Shown here one piece after another: positions 18,771 to 30,870 of a DNA stretch of 64,000 nt. The translations under genes were made by a program, and so were the position numbers. The notes under the pieces are model-generated. The model was not told the DNA's origin, ran no database searches, and saw only the letters and a program-made list of their open reading frames with translations. Position 1 is the first letter of the stretch, and the number at the start of each line of letters is the position of its first letter. This DNA comes from Conchocele bisecta. Its lineage: Eukaryota > Mollusca > Bivalvia > Lucinida > Thyasiridae. The stretch spans positions 41,264,242 through 41,328,241 of the forward strand of contig CM055277.1 of the NCBI GenBank assembly GCA_029237695.1, written 5' to 3'.

Positions 18771-19624
18771 TTGTCCCCATCGAAATACAAGGATGTTTCA
18801 GGTGGTGGATTCACCCCCACAGAGAATGATTTTTTAACTACCGGGAAAACCGTAACACTGGTTGATGACACTGTGACTTCAGCTACAAAGCACATTCGTA
18901 GAAGTATAACACAACTGAGAACGGACGTCCTAACATCTATAGCACAAGTTCACCAAGAGGCCCGGACGGGTATTGAGAAAGTCCGATCAGATATACAGAC
19001 GGACCTTACGGAAGCCTATGGCATGTTGCGCTGTGAGGACCAGACAGCACTTACTGAACTAGGCGGAAAAATAACCGGATTTCGGAAGAGGCCCATACAG
19101 AGTTTATGGAAGTTTCCGATAAACTAAACCGAGTTCGTAAAGACGCGAACAAAGCACTTGAGGATACCTCTGAAAAGGTTCGTGTTGAGGCCCATACCGC
19201 TATCGAGGAGCTTGCCACATTGTTGGACACTTCTGTAGAGCAGTTTAAGTTATTACACGGCATAAAACCCATCATCACAGTTTGGGCTGAGAAGCGGGGC
19301 CCATTAAATGAGGGGGCCTATGAATATTCATTCGGTGCCAAAGCGAGCAATATATATGGGGGATACGTCATGACATCTCCAGGTACACTTCTACGAATGG
19401 CGGTCTGTTCGTTTAATGCTAAGGGTAAACCTGTGGGCGCGGTCATCGTAAATCTCGTACTGGATGGAGACGAACGGGCGGTTGGAGCAGCTAAACTCGC
19501 AGGACAGAGTTCAGATGTGGTTTTGTTCGCCGGTGACGATCCAATTAGACTTTCCGAAGGTAGTGTTATTAACTTTGTTTCGAAAATCGCTGTTGTGACA
19601 TTGTTGATTGAAATAAATTTGTAA
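18771..19624 (+). pseudogene. Fibre-like protein with a single shaft unit (start lost, frameshifted)
   Basis: Homologue of 6455-8292. The conserved MSIYGP start is absent. Readable sequence begins after a CCAAT palindrome with GGGFTPTENDFLTTGKT. Only one ~48-residue shaft unit remains (EAYGMLRCEDQTALTELGG), with a frame break near 19095. A coiled-coil neck and the complete head domain follow (ITVWAEKRGPLNEG to VVTLLIEINL). The head is continuous and well conserved while the shaft is reduced, so shaft length is the variable property of this gene. Confidence 0.55.
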
Positions 19625-19645
19625 AATACCAATATATTGGATAAT

Positions 19646-20266
19646 ATGAACGAATCACCGCTTCCGAGCACGCTTCCAATTTTCAACAATGTTGATATTG
19701 GTTTTGGCGAAAGAAGTTCAGATTTTAGGTTGGACAATATCGCCGAGATGCAGGATATTCTAAAACGAGAGGGGGAAACTCGGAGGGTAAATGCTAAAAA
19801 ATATAGACGAGCGGCAAACATAGTGAAGGGGGTGAGCACCGTGCTGGCAGCAATTTCTATAATGGGTGGGGCCGGAACCGCTGCATTGTTATCTACAGTC
19901 GTGGCAATTCCTATTGCCGCGGGTTTGAGCGGTGTAGCCACTGGGGCGGGACTGCTGTGTATGGCGTTCAGAGTAGTGGGAAGAAAATTCGAAAATAAAA
20001 GTAGAAAGCACGACAGAATATCGGTTCTCGCGAGGTCTAAGAAAAATAGCATCGACGTTATCGTTTCCAAAGCGTTGGCCGATAACAATATACTGGACGC
20101 TGAATTTGAGTCGGTGGTGGAGGAGATGTCTCGATATGAGGATCTAAAAAACACTATTAGAACGAAGGCGCGCGCCACCCTTCCCAAGATGGAGAATACT
20201 GATTGGGATAAATTTAGGTTAAAATTGGGAGATAAAATAGGGGAAAAAGTTACAGCCCCACCGTGA
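19646..20266 (+). CDS. Two-hydrophobic-segment Polinton protein (intact)
   Basis: A complete frame of 206 codons. The N-terminal ~35 residues are variable (MNESPLPSTLPIFNNVD). A basic helix with RRVNAKKYRRAANIVKG comes next. Two adjacent hydrophobic segments follow (VLAAISIMGGAGTAALLS and VAIPIAAGLSGVATGAGLL). The C-terminal domain is charged, with RKHDRISVLARSKKNS and EEMSRYEDLKNTIRTKAR. The hydrophobic pair could form a membrane hairpin. It lies 21 bp after the fibre stop in the same orientation, so the two genes are probably co-transcribed. The copies in A (nonsense codon) and C (start lost, frameshift) are dead. Function is unknown. Confidence 0.65.
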   Translation: MNESPLPSTLPIFNNVDIGFGERSSDFRLDNIAEMQDILKREGETRRVNAKKYRRAANIVKGVSTVLAAISIMGGAGTAALLSTVVAIPIAAGLSGVATGAGLLCMAFRVVGRKFENKSRKHDRISVLARSKKNSIDVIVSKALADNNILDAEFESVVEEMSRYEDLKNTIRTKARATLPKMENTDWDKFRLKLGDKIGEKVTAPP

Positions 20267-20610
20267 GTATGTCACCCACCGGCCACCATACATTTATATA
20301 ACCGTAAACTGTCCATACCAGGAAATAATCGTGCTACCGCGTGACGCAATCACCTCTCATATATATAGCGTCTCTCGATAGCTTGTCGTCTGTGATTAAA
20401 CCAATACACACCAATCGCTATTGGAGAAATACACTAGCGACTGTTGTGTATTGTTTAAATCAATACACACCGTGGCCTCGATAAGGTGAAATACACTCGG
20501 CTAAATAAAATATCGGGCGTGTTTATTCACTGAGCACTGTATCTGTTAAACTTTATAGGCTAATACTTCATGTTAAACAAACAAAACCTATAGGTAAACC
20601 AAAGTTTGAT
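20267..20610. other. Non-coding spacer before the zinc-protein gene
   Basis: I see no gene. There are two copies of CAATACACACC (20403, 20462), a CCAATCGCTATTGG palindrome (20411-20424) and several GTGTATT/AATACAC inverted pairs. It is likely a regulatory spacer. Confidence 0.4.
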
Positions 20611-20857
20611 ATGAAGCCATATATTTGTCTCGATTGTGGCAGAGAATCCGCGACATCGCGAGGATTGGGGGTACACAGGCGAATGGCTTCGTGTAGACCC
20701 CACCAAAGTCTTGTGCGAATGGTGTGGAAAATCAATGGCTAGCGCGCCAACCTTAAAGATACATAAACTCATGGCATGCCAAGGGGTTCCTGCAGAAATT
20801 AAATCCGATATCATTAAACATAGAACGCGGGTAAAAGGCTACGAAATCGATTTTTAA
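20611..20857 (+). pseudogene. Two-finger zinc protein (one frame break)
   Basis: The ATG at 20611 opens YICLDCGRESATSRGLGVHR, a C2HC-type finger. A second finger, CEWCGKSMASAPTLKIHKLM, follows in another phase, so one frameshift lies between them (near 20690-20720). The C-terminus is basic (KHRTRVKGYEIDF). DNA or RNA binding is inferred. It is the outermost gene before the terminal remnant. In C the corresponding gene (58774-59089) lies at the opposite, polymerase-side end. Confidence 0.55.
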
Positions 20858-20971
20858 TCTCTAACCACCAATTTATAGGAGTTTTTTACACTCTTATAAA
20901 TTGTTGACCCTATATTAAAAAGGACTTTCCTTTCCTGTGGTAGGTTGGACTATAATCAGCCCAGATAAGAC

Positions 20972-21014
20972 CCTCCAACCTAGGTGGTATCATTTCCATC
21001 CCCACTATACTACT
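20972..21014. repeat. Terminal remnant of element B
   Basis: CCTAGGTGGTATCATTT...CCCACTATACTACT matches the outer arm of the terminal palindrome of A and C and ends in ACTACT at 21014. The opposite palindrome arm is degraded. Confidence 0.7.
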
Positions 21015-21640
21015 CCTCCCGTCCAATGAAGACACATTTTGAAAGAAAGCGTCTTGCGATTGCGAATTGTATTCCTCACTAAACACAATAAACCCCCGAA
21101 TTGATCAATAAAAGGTACAAATTGTACACTCAAAACCAGTCTTTATTGTTTATTTTTCCATAAATATTCTTCGCTCATCAACATATGAGTGAATAATTAG
21201 CCAAAATAACGAACATTGCTTGGCTTCGTGACACGGCTATATTTAGGTCACAAACTATGGGTTCCACGCACGAAACGCGGCGTACATGTACATGTAGCAC
21301 GCGGGGTACATGTACATGTAGCAATGACAGCGAATGTTTGGGAACCAGTCGCATTATTCTAGAGGCGCCAAAGGGAGAGCAGATCGATAGAGCAGTGGAA
21401 TATAAATTAAATTACACGATATAAAAAAACGGTCATAAAGTCGTTTTCGATGGATTTCTTACTCCATATTTAGTTTGTTTTCGTTTAATAAAAAAACGAA
21501 ATGTTCATTTACGCCTTTATATTAAGACTGACGGTAGAAAATCGAATCTCGGATTATTTTTCTTCCTGAAAAAACGCAAAGATCAAAAGAAGACATATGT
21601 TTATACGGCCAAATACAGGATCTGCGGTATGACAAATACG

Positions 21641-21777
21641 TTATTGTGATTCTACACAGGCTATATGGTGTAATATTGCCCGTCTGAAGGAATGTTCACC
21701 CTCGGCTATCGCCTCGGGTGAACATACCTCTAGACGGGCAATATTACACCATATAGCCTGTGTAGAATCACAATAAC
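21641..21777. repeat. Near-perfect hairpin, ~65-bp arms
   Basis: Arms beginning TTATTGTGATTCTACACAGG and their reverse complement enclose a loop of about six bases. The inner arms (GTTCACCC/GGGTGAAC) are nearly perfect. This looks like a foldback element terminus or MITE in host DNA. Confidence 0.8.
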
Positions 21778-21845
21778 TTATAATGTTTGACGTTACATGC
21801 GGTTGTGGTTGGAGAAATGGGGCTTATGAATTTTGCGATCAGTGT

Positions 21846-21889
21846 AGATCCAGATCAGCCTGTGCATCCGCACAGTCTGATCAGGATCT
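21846..21889. repeat. Bivalve-type palindromic repeat
   Basis: The palindrome AGATCCAGATCAGCC...GTCTGATCAGGATCT, with the centre TGTGCATCCGCACA, resembles from memory a palindromic repeat scattered through bivalve genomes. It is the main basis for the taxonomic guess. Confidence 0.5.
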
Positions 21890-22393
21890 GCAATATTCGC
21901 CATTCCATCAACGAAACACCCGTCATGCTTCTAACAAGCAAAACGGATCATTATCAGGCTACAGGAGTGTGCCTTTTTATCAGGAGCTACACTGATATCA
22001 AATCCCATAAGCCCCATTTCTCCAGTCACAATCACATAGTGTTATTGTACATGACTGTCGTTGTTCGATACCGCTCACAGCCGTGTTCAAACATACAGCG
22101 CGTGCTGTTGGACCATGGCTGTAGACAATGCTTATTCCGGGGCCAAGCCAACATCTACGTAATACATGCCATTCATGACGTTACTAGAACGCGCCATTAC
22201 GTCACCAGACCAGTTCACAACGGTCTCACTGAACTTTTGAAATTCACGCGGCTACATCACGCGACGTGTACTGTGGCCCCGGAATATGGATGTGTAAACT
22301 ACAGCTGTTTGAATGAAACGAGTTATCAAAGTACCGAAAGTACTGCATATTTGCTCAAATTGCATGATATTTTCGCCGGAATGTAACGATAAC

Positions 22394-22531
22394 GTTCGAC
22401 CATGTCCAGCCGTGGTTAAACGTTAGCCGTGGCACTCGGGAACTGTTTGAACCCGCGGCCGACGGCATTGGGATTCAAACATTTCCCTCGTACCACTGCA
22501 AACGTTTACCCACGACTGGACATGGTCGAAC
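22394..22531. repeat. Foldback element with TIR GTTCGACCATGTCCAG
   Basis: The ends GTTCGACCATGTCCAGCCGT and the inverted CACGACTGGACATGGTCGAAC-type arm pair imperfectly over about 65 bp each. There is no coding capacity. Confidence 0.7.
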
Positions 22532-22857
22532 CTTATATTGTGGTCTGGCAACTTCGACAATGTTAATGGTCATAAGTCAGCAATGTATCCGATAATTTGG
22601 TGCTGCATAGAAAGATCTGCAGCAACAGAAATGTGTGACGTAGAGTTTAACCTTAGTCTAGTAGATTATGCCGCAATAACAAATATTACCTCCTCAAATT
22701 CGTATATTCGCCAAATATTAATCTGTTTGTGGAACAAATATTTAACATGTGTGGCTAAAATAGATTTTTATAAATGATTATATTATTTATTTACATAATT
22801 TCAGGAACTAACTATGGTTTGCATAGGCCATTTCCAAGCTATCTATCACAGGGGCCA

Positions 22858-23079
22858 GCTCCACTAAACTTCGTGCGATAACAATGTTCGTACGAAGATT
22901 CCTATGATTTACACTTTACTATGATTCTTTAATGTTAACGTTTTCCACCTATATGTCGTGGTCATGTCTGAACAAACGCACCAAAGATTTCTCCAAATCG
23001 GCTACAAATGCCAACTTCTATGTATATATTAGTTTTGCACTTACGAACATCTTAGTCGTACGAAATTTAGTGAAACGGA
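22858..23079. repeat. MITE-like inverted-repeat element, copy 1
   Basis: Outer sequences CCACTAAACTTCGTGCGA and TCGTACGAAATTTAGTGAAA are inverted. The same family is at 63551-63753. Internal TTCGTACGAAGA palindromes are shared. Confidence 0.55.
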
Positions 23080-23357
23080 CCCAGGTTTCGGCAGTTCGGT
23101 ATCAATTTCCAAACTGGTAGTGACTCAGCTACTAAATGTCAGCCTATAATAAATTGCTATTAATTGACGGCATTTCATCAAATATTATTTAGGAGTTAGT
23201 ACAATGTGCGGATTAAATAATGTGTAACAATATCCCAATGTCCATCGGCGGATATCAGGCGGAACAGAGGTCTACAAACTGTATACATGAGCTACACTGG
23301 TCACAGATCCAATAGCCCCGTTCCTCCAGCCACAGTCACATGTACAGTCGATCATAC

Positions 23358-23450
23358 CTGCAGCTGCATTGGCATCTACAGACGCCGTCAAAATGGCCAA
23401 CGTCACATTGATGTGGCCGATATCTCCTGTCACCTGATTCAGTCCCTCAA
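23358..23450 (-). CDS. Host 93-bp coiled-coil exon, type 1
   Basis: The most downstream module seen of the minus-strand array. The acceptor is CCATTGTAG and the donor is CAG/GTATGA. It encodes EGLNQVTGDIGHINVTL..., with a VNxT-type sequon (NVT). Sequence past the donor continues open as MIDCTCDCGWRNG and resembles a nearby repeat (21787, ~22010). Confidence 0.6.
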
Positions 23451-24231
23451 CTACAATGGAACCGTACAAAACAAACTACATGTATCTCATTGGTCCTCTA
23501 TATGAGCCATTTCTAAGAGGGAAGTACATACAAGACACACGTGCATCTCTCTCTATATAAGCCTTTATCAACCAGTAAAACGCCGATGTGAACTGGATTC
23601 AGGGGAATTAGTGCAAAATTGGTACATGTGTACCTTATGTGAGTAAAAACATAGGCATTCTTCGTGTTTCGGCTTTCATCGGTATAACTATATATATAGA
23701 GAATAGTAGGTTAGTGCCGAGCTGATTGTCATCTATCCAAATAACAGCAGATAAACGCCACACCTGAACTCGAGTAATACATTTGTAGCATCTAGTATAT
23801 AACGATAAGCCGTGAAACGACAGTAGCTTGGTCCGAAAACATATTACATCATACTTTGCAGAACCCAATATCGATCATTCCCTGCCTGATATATTTTTCC
23901 CAGACCAACCGCCAAATATCATCATCATATAGGATAATACTGTTACGACTGAGTCTCCATGTATCACATGCACTCACACTCAGCCCTTTTCACGGTCTGA
24001 CATACCGGCTTCCTTCGATAGGAGAATGAACTAGCTAGGTTAAATTACCCGCCTCATCGCCTCCTTCATTCAATGCACATATTTCAACTGTATGGCAGAT
24101 ATTAGTAAATTCGGAAACAAACGGGCCTTCGGTCATTGGCCTGACACTTTTTGGGCTCAAATCGGGTTTGGAAGGTCTTCGAGCCAATTCCTACCCTTAA
24201 ATATAAGATAAAAAAAGAAACAAAAAAAAAA

Positions 24232-24354
24232 GGTTAGTGCCGTGAATGGGAAAACATATCTGGCGAGGCTTAGGAAACTGGATGGACGAGGCTTGCCGAG
24301 CTGATCTTGTTTCCGTGCCGAGCCAGATATTTTTTCCCATTCACGGCACTAACC
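24232..24354. repeat. Foldback MITE, copy 1
   Basis: The ends GGTTAGTGCCGTGAATGGG and CCCATTCACGGCACTAACC are perfectly inverted, about 123 bp apart. A diverged second copy lies at 28949-29071. Confidence 0.8.
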
Positions 24355-24434
24355 ATGTTAAACCTACTATTCTATTTATTCCGCCAACATTCTAAAACAG
24401 CATTTATAGTCAGCCACCCGGTAATCGACGGCAC

Positions 24435-24658
24435 TTAGGAGATAATAAGTCCTAATTAAGAGATACTAACTCCTAATTAGGAGATACAAAGTTCTAATTA
24501 AGAGACAACCAGTCCTAATTAGGAGATAATAAGTCCTAATTAGGAGATAGTAACTCCTAATCAGGATATAGCAAGTCCTAATTAGGTGATACTAAGTCCT
24601 AATTAAGATATATTAAGTCCTAATTAGGAGACAGTAACTCCGAATTAGGAGATAATAC
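24435..24658. repeat. ~21-bp minisatellite
   Basis: About ten degenerate units of TCCTAATTAGGAGATA(C/A)TAAG. Each unit contains the palindrome TCCTAATTAGGA. A short inverted remnant lies at about 30880-30945. Confidence 0.85.
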
Positions 24659-24659
24659 G

Positions 24660-25280
24660 TTGTGTTGAAGGGGTTGTAGTTGTCGGTATTGTGATATGGT
24701 GTAGAGTTTCCGTGATATGGTGCAGACAAGGTATGTGCATGCCGACAAGATGGCGTCGCGGAACGACAACAGGTAAGTTTCAGTTTAATTCATTATTTTA
24801 CAGCTTACAGGATATCATCAACAAGCTATCTGGGTATGTACTGACGCAGAAATGAATATGATTTCCAACAGAATACCTATGACAACGTATTTTCTGAATA
24901 ATATGCTTGCAATGATGACAGCGAATTTTGGCTGACAAACACGTGTTCTTGCCCCTTTCCGGCGGCGATATCGAGTAAATACAGTCTAAATGATCCGTGG
25001 AAGGTGTCAGCTCTATACATGCAGGATATGACATGCTTACGGCATTTTATGATTTATCTGGCTATGGTGTGTACACCCTGTTATGGTTTAGAGCTTCCGT
25101 TAAAAATTGCAGAAACTAATACGATTTTGCACGAACATACGCTACGGTTTGTATATGTGCGACGAAAATTATACGGTGTGTCACACATTTTCTCTTCAGA
25201 TCCAGGTGCCCAATGGCACAACGATTCCAGCACCATTTATCATCATGTACTCGTTTTATTCCATTAGCTACCCTAACATG
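24660..25280. repeat. Inverted segmental duplication, arm 1
   Basis: It contains AAGATGGCGTCGCGGAACGA and CTGTTATGGTTTAGAG. The same landmarks appear reversed at about 30360-30870. A partial direct copy lies at about 26100-26480. Both main arms keep ATGGCGTCGCGGAACGACA followed by CAG/GTAAGT, which could be a small first exon, but I cannot confirm a gene. Confidence 0.65.
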
Positions 25281-25651
25281 CTCGGTTAAAGAGTGGCCTG
25301 CGGTTCTCTTACCAGGCGAATTGCAATTCCTGGAGCGCAGGATTGCAATTCGCGTTCACATTAATTGTTATTGGACCGCAATCGGACTGCAATCATGTGA
25401 CTGCGGTCCAAAGTGCCTTTTGCGGAATTGCAATACTTATAGCGCAGTTAGCGCTGCGCTCCGCTTTTATTTGCAGTTTACGCTCCTTTTTTTCTTTAAA
25501 CTGCGAAAGAATGACCGCTTTACGCTGCGCTCTGTGGTCAAACCAGCGGACCGCTCTGCTTGACCAATGCGGCAATAAAATCCAATAAAATATACATACA
25601 TAGTAGAATTAGGTGTATATATACGCGTAACGCTAAGTTTTTACCGCAAAT

Positions 25652-25726
25652 AGCGAAAGAATGACCGCACAAACTGTATCGCGAAAGAATGACCGCACAA
25701 ACTGGACAGCGAAAGAATGACCGCAC
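25652..25726. repeat. Short tandem repeat GCGAAAGAATGACCGCAC
   Basis: Three units of ~26 bp, plus a separate related copy near 25502 (GCGAAAGAATGACCGCTT). Confidence 0.8.
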
Positions 25727-26469
25727 GGAATTCATCGGCCGCGAATCGGAGAGTTGAGGAGTTGACCCGAGCGTCTATCAGAAAATCGATCGGGCTTTGA
25801 AACACGCACCTGCTGTTTGTTTATCAACAAATATTGATATTGTCATCGACTACAAACTCTTTTTTGTACCAAAATGAATGCAAACAGTTTAAAAGTGTGT
25901 GTAAATAGAAACCTGTTGGATTTATGTGTGGGAAAACCCAATAGGAGGCCAAATTCGGCAACTTGAGCCGCATAGGGGCTTTACATACGATTTGGATATT
26001 TACATTTCAGTAGATTTTATATTTAGGTTCAGTAGAGTCATTCTGCGATAGCTGTTTGTACCGTATGAGCTATTTGCTTAAAACTTCATATGTGTATTTA
26101 TCATCATCAACAGTTTGATACCTCACCGACGAGGAAACAGGTATGTGTCATTTTCATTCAGCATTTTACAGCTTTGAGGACAGCATCAGCAATGTATCCG
26201 GTATGTACAGACGCAGAAATTAATATAAATTCCAACGAGCAAACTCAGAATACTTAGATTTCCGATTTCTGGCTAGCATTTAGTGGCCACTTGTCGGTGG
26301 CTATATCGAGTAAATAATGTTAATTGATCTGTAGTGATTGTCCGATTTCTATATGTATGATATGGCATGTGTTTATGGCATTTCTGATTTATCTGGTTAC
26401 GGTTTCCACACCCTGTTATGGTTTAGAGTTTCCGTAAGAAATTGTAGACAATGATACGATTTTGCACGA

Positions 26470-26634
26470 AAACAGGCACGTCTTCTCAACAGCGTCAGCT
26501 GACATACAGCGCATCGATTACAGCATCATTTATCGTTATTTAAATTATAAAACACAGGCACGTCTTCTTATCAGCGTCAGCTGACATACAGCGCATCGAT
26601 TACAGCATCATTTATCGTTATTTAAATTATAAAA
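26470..26634. repeat. 82-bp direct tandem duplication
   Basis: Two abutting copies beginning ACAGGCACGTCTTCT and ending TTTAAATTATAAAACA, almost identical. Confidence 0.85.
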
Positions 26635-26639
26635 CAAGG

Positions 26640-28948
26640 ACAAGTGTCCAATGTCATGATGACGTCCTTAACCCATTGTCGCAACGACTTGTGCGACGGG
26701 GTGGGGGTATATCACTTGCTGCAACAGGGACTAGCTTTCCAGAGTTTACATTTTGAATAGGTGCAGAAAAAAGTATGCCACCCTCCTCTATTCATAATTC
26801 GCAGTCTTGTGAAATATTTTGGTTTATGCGCTTCATACATGTATAAGCACATTAGTTTTTAAATTGAAATCATGATCACTTAGATTCTTATGCAAATGTA
26901 TTAATACGCAACCAAGCTATTTTTAAAAAAATGTGGAATAAAATGAAATAAAACAGAAAATTCAAACAAACAAGCGAAGGTGATAATTAATAATAGGTAC
27001 AGCAAATTGGGGTAAATATTCAGCGAACATTAAGCAATACAAAAATGAAGCCCATTCTACAGACAGATGGTCATCTGATAAGGAGCCACAATGACCACAA
27101 ATGATACAGGATCGATGCATACCACCACCGCCACACACGTGATGTAATATAATAATGGCTATTATTGTAAGTGTGAAGTTGTAATAGTTTATTAAATTTA
27201 ATAAATTAGAGAAAAATCGCACTGTCGAACATAGTAAACCAGCCTAGTTTCAGATTAATGAAGGAAGTGAAAATAAATTTAAAACAAAAATATGTATTAA
27301 AGCAAATGATAAATAGTAGAATAAATATTATTATATCTAGGTATAGGTTGTACAAGAAATAAAAATTAAAATGGAAATAGACAACGTAGTGGTATGTAAG
27401 TGAATACTGCCGTAAGGTAAATACAGCTAAACCAGAAACTAATTGTTCATAATCCATTCATTCAAAACATAAAGTTATGCCATATTATAGTGTGTATCTA
27501 TCGGGACGAGAATAAGTATAGACAAATACAATACAATTTCATTGCAATCGGGACTGTGGTTTCCTTCGGAGCGTTTTCCACCAGCAAAAATGGGGGCTGC
27601 GGATGCTTTTTTTTTATTTTGGTGTGGGAGAATAGTGTAATACAATTCACACATAATAACACTATATTTAAACAAAAATGAAATAAATTCAAACAGCTTA
27701 ATGAATAACTATTTACCATTACGGAGGCATACACGAGATTATATGAGATTATAGAAACAGATTGGTAGCCACTGATATATATATGTTACAGTTGGATTAG
27801 TATATCAATGATACATGTACATGTGTAACAAAGACAAAGAACAGGTATATAATGCATGGTAATTTCAGGGGTAAAATGGGAAATATGACCATTGACATCA
27901 TTGAAAACTGACATTAGGATGCTATACCGAGGTATTATGGTGCAACATATTATTCAAAAATTATTAATAAATAACCCGAAAGTGTTTGCAATACATATAA
28001 TGCGAACGTGTGATAGCTCATTAGGATCTATGTTGGTGGCACAATACAACATAATCAAAGTATTACCATTAGGGTATATAATAATAACATAAAATGTGAA
28101 TGCACTTTTTCTGGAAGCATACCACAAATTCGTCATACACATACATGTAATATGTCGACCGATGGACTGCAAAATAGACCTAGCCACATTCGCAATGGAC
28201 ATAGAACCCTTATTCTATTAAAGAATGACAGATACATTAAACACAATAGCACTTTGTGACAGCATACGCATAATTAATGTCCTTCAAACAAATGTATATA
28301 GTATAACATTTTGTTTATTATATTATTTATTAATGCAAATATTGTTTTGAAGACAGTTTGCTATCACCGAAACGTACGTAACCCTTTTTGCTGGTGAAAA
28401 CTTCTCCAAAAAAATCCTTTTCTCTGGAAAATCTTTCCTTGAGTGTAAAATTTAATACTACTGTAAGTATAATATGTTAAAACAAACATTAAATGTCTAT
28501 ATATGTATTGTATGGCTTTATGTTCCAAACAAAATATAACCGTACCATATCTTTATCCACGATATTTAATATTCATATCAATTTAATAAGTTAGAATCAT
28601 ATACAATTTACAAAATAAGGTGCATTAGATGCTACTCGAGATAATAGTTTCCCGAGATAAGGGTTGATATTGGGGATTTTCCATTAGAAAATAAGAATAC
28701 GGATTTTTTTGGTGGGGATTTGGGGAGGGCAACGTGTCTTAAGTTACATAGTTATTAAAACAACTTAACCATACCATATAGTGATATGGCTTAGTGTTTC
28801 AAAACAAATAACCACACCGTATATATAACGAAAATATTTTAATTTTATCCATATTTACTAATTATTATACATTGTATTCCAATTTAAAGGAGCTGCTTTA
28901 CATTGAGTTATTCATACGTTTATACTACATGGACTATAGAGAGTAAGG
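26640..28948. other. Host intergenic or intronic DNA without a recognisable gene
   Basis: AT-rich sequence. Open frames are short and lack splice context or protein-like composition. I see no tandem structure beyond simple homopolymers. Confidence 0.4.
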
Positions 28949-29071
28949 GGTTAGTTTCGTGAATGGTAAAACATGTTTGGCGATGCTTAGGAAACAGGAT
29001 GGGCGAGACTTACCGAGCTCATCTTGTTTCTGTACCGAGCCAGATATGTTGTCCCATTCACGGTACTTACC
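28949..29071. repeat. Foldback MITE, copy 2
   Basis: Diverged copy of 24232-24354, with ends GGTTAGTTTCGTGAATGG and CCCATTCACGGTACTTACC. Confidence 0.7.
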
Positions 29072-30169
29072 TACATTCTATTTATCCCGTCAAAACTTTA
29101 AGACAGCATTTAAATCAACTTAATTTAGTCAATTTAGCCTTCGGGAGCGAGACAACTTAGAAACGAATTGCATGAAACACTCCATTATTTCCGCTCAGTA
29201 CATAATTCAATAAATTATGGTTGTAAAGTCCCTTAATCAACAGCCATGACATTAAAGTTATCAATAGATCTACTTTTTTAGGTACTTTACTCGTCGAAAT
29301 GTTTACAAAATAAACTTATAACGTTACAATGCTTTATTTTATTATTTTTATCGTTCATGAAAAATAGAAATCTACATGTATATTAATTTTATGCGAATGT
29401 GGAGCTCATTCATATATCCAAAGGAGTCCCGTGTCACATAAGTGTTGTAGCATAGCATCGCTGTGAAATATGTCGATTGGAGTGCAGCAGTTCTGTGACA
29501 CTACATGTATGTGCTGAAATTGCTTATCGATAACACGAGTATACATGCATATGCATGCTCATGTATATATAGTCCGGAGTGTGAATGCATGTAGCTCCAT
29601 ATTGCGCAACATGTATTGTAATACGTATGTAAAATGTCGAATGTCTTATATCCTCTTCTATTGTTTATAAACCGTGTACATGTGTTGATTGTGAACTTTA
29701 GAATGGTACATAGGATGTTTTAAACTGTATTGTGATAAGTGGAAGTGAGTCGTCTCTTACAATTGTATATTGAATGTCAAATGTGCATGTTTCTTGTATT
29801 ATTGTTCTGTATGTTATGGTGTACTTTTGGTGAGACGTAAATAAAGAAATAAACTAATTAAACTTAACGGATTCATGGAAACAAAAATAAGCAAGATGTC
29901 GGTAATGCATTCCGAATTAATCATTAACATATGTGATTCTACTCAGGTTCAACAGTGGAGTGTTCTGCTGTTGTATCTTGTTACCAACAATGTCAAATTA
30001 CGGCTTCTTTTCAACAAAATGTACTCTGACAGTTTACCAGTCCCATCCATTTCTATTCGGGGTTGGTTCTACAACGAAATAAATCTGTCCAGAACAATAA
30101 AAAACACGACAAACAACCCGTGCCGTAAATTTGGGACGTAAGGCGCAGGGCATTGAACATGAACCAAAT

Positions 30170-30870
30170 ACACCCACATCCAGTTGCTTACCTCGTTGCA
30201 GCAGCGGGGTTAAGGACTGGCGTCATCATTGGCCACTTGACCTTGTTTTATAACCTTAATACGAGGACTTAAGTAATTGACGGTAAGTGGTGAAGTAATC
30301 AATGCGCCATGTGATAACGTGCGAAACATCATATCTCTTTCGTCGTTCATGTACCAATCGTAGCGTGTATCGCCCAAAACCGTATCAGTTTCTGCAATTT
30401 CTTACGCAAGCTCTAAACGATAACATGATGTACAAACTATAACCAGATGAATCAGAAAATGCCATAAAACATGTCATATCCTACATGTACAGAGCTGACA
30501 CTTTCCACGGATCGTTTAGACTGTATTTACTCGATATCGCCACCGAAAAGGGCAAGAACACGTGTTTGTTAGCCAGAAATCATCATTTTCATCACGCTTC
30601 CTCGATTAAAAATTACCGTACGAAAAGGTGTCAAGGTGTCATCTTTGCAAGCGAATTATTCAGAAAATACTTTGTCATATAGGTATTCTGAGCGTGATCT
30701 GTTGAAAATCATATTCATTTCTGCGTCAGTACATACTAGATACAGGTAAAATATTGAATTAAGCTGACACTTACCTGCTGTCGTTCCGCGACGCCATCTT
30801 GTCAACATGTATATACATTGTCTGCACCATATCACGTAAACTCTACACCATATCACAATACCGACAGTGA
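30170..30870. repeat. Inverted segmental duplication, arm 2
   Basis: Reverse-orientation relative of 24660-25280 and of 26460-26740. Landmarks are CGTTCCGCGACGCCATCTTG (30784-30803) and GGGGTTAAGGACTGGCGTCA (30207-30226). Confidence 0.65.

Larger units (their letters stand above)
10611..21014. mobile_element. Polinton/Maverick element B (interrupted by A, internally deleted)
   Basis: It begins at 10611 inside its polymerase gene, directly against the terminus of A. It continues with integrase, small protein, two small membrane proteins, capsid, membrane protein, structural protein, penton, fibre, two-hydrophobic-segment protein and zinc protein, and ends with a terminal remnant at 20972-21014. 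The ATPase and the acidic-protein gene are missing. A separate 914-bp transposon sits at 12319-13232. Gene sequences are clearly related to A and C but more divergent. Confidence 0.85.

Noticed and set aside
21787..22386. A 199-codon open frame on the plus strand
   Set aside because: It runs through the bivalve-type palindromic repeat and an inverted copy of its own first part, and no protein family is recognisable. I take it as a chance frame in repeat DNA.
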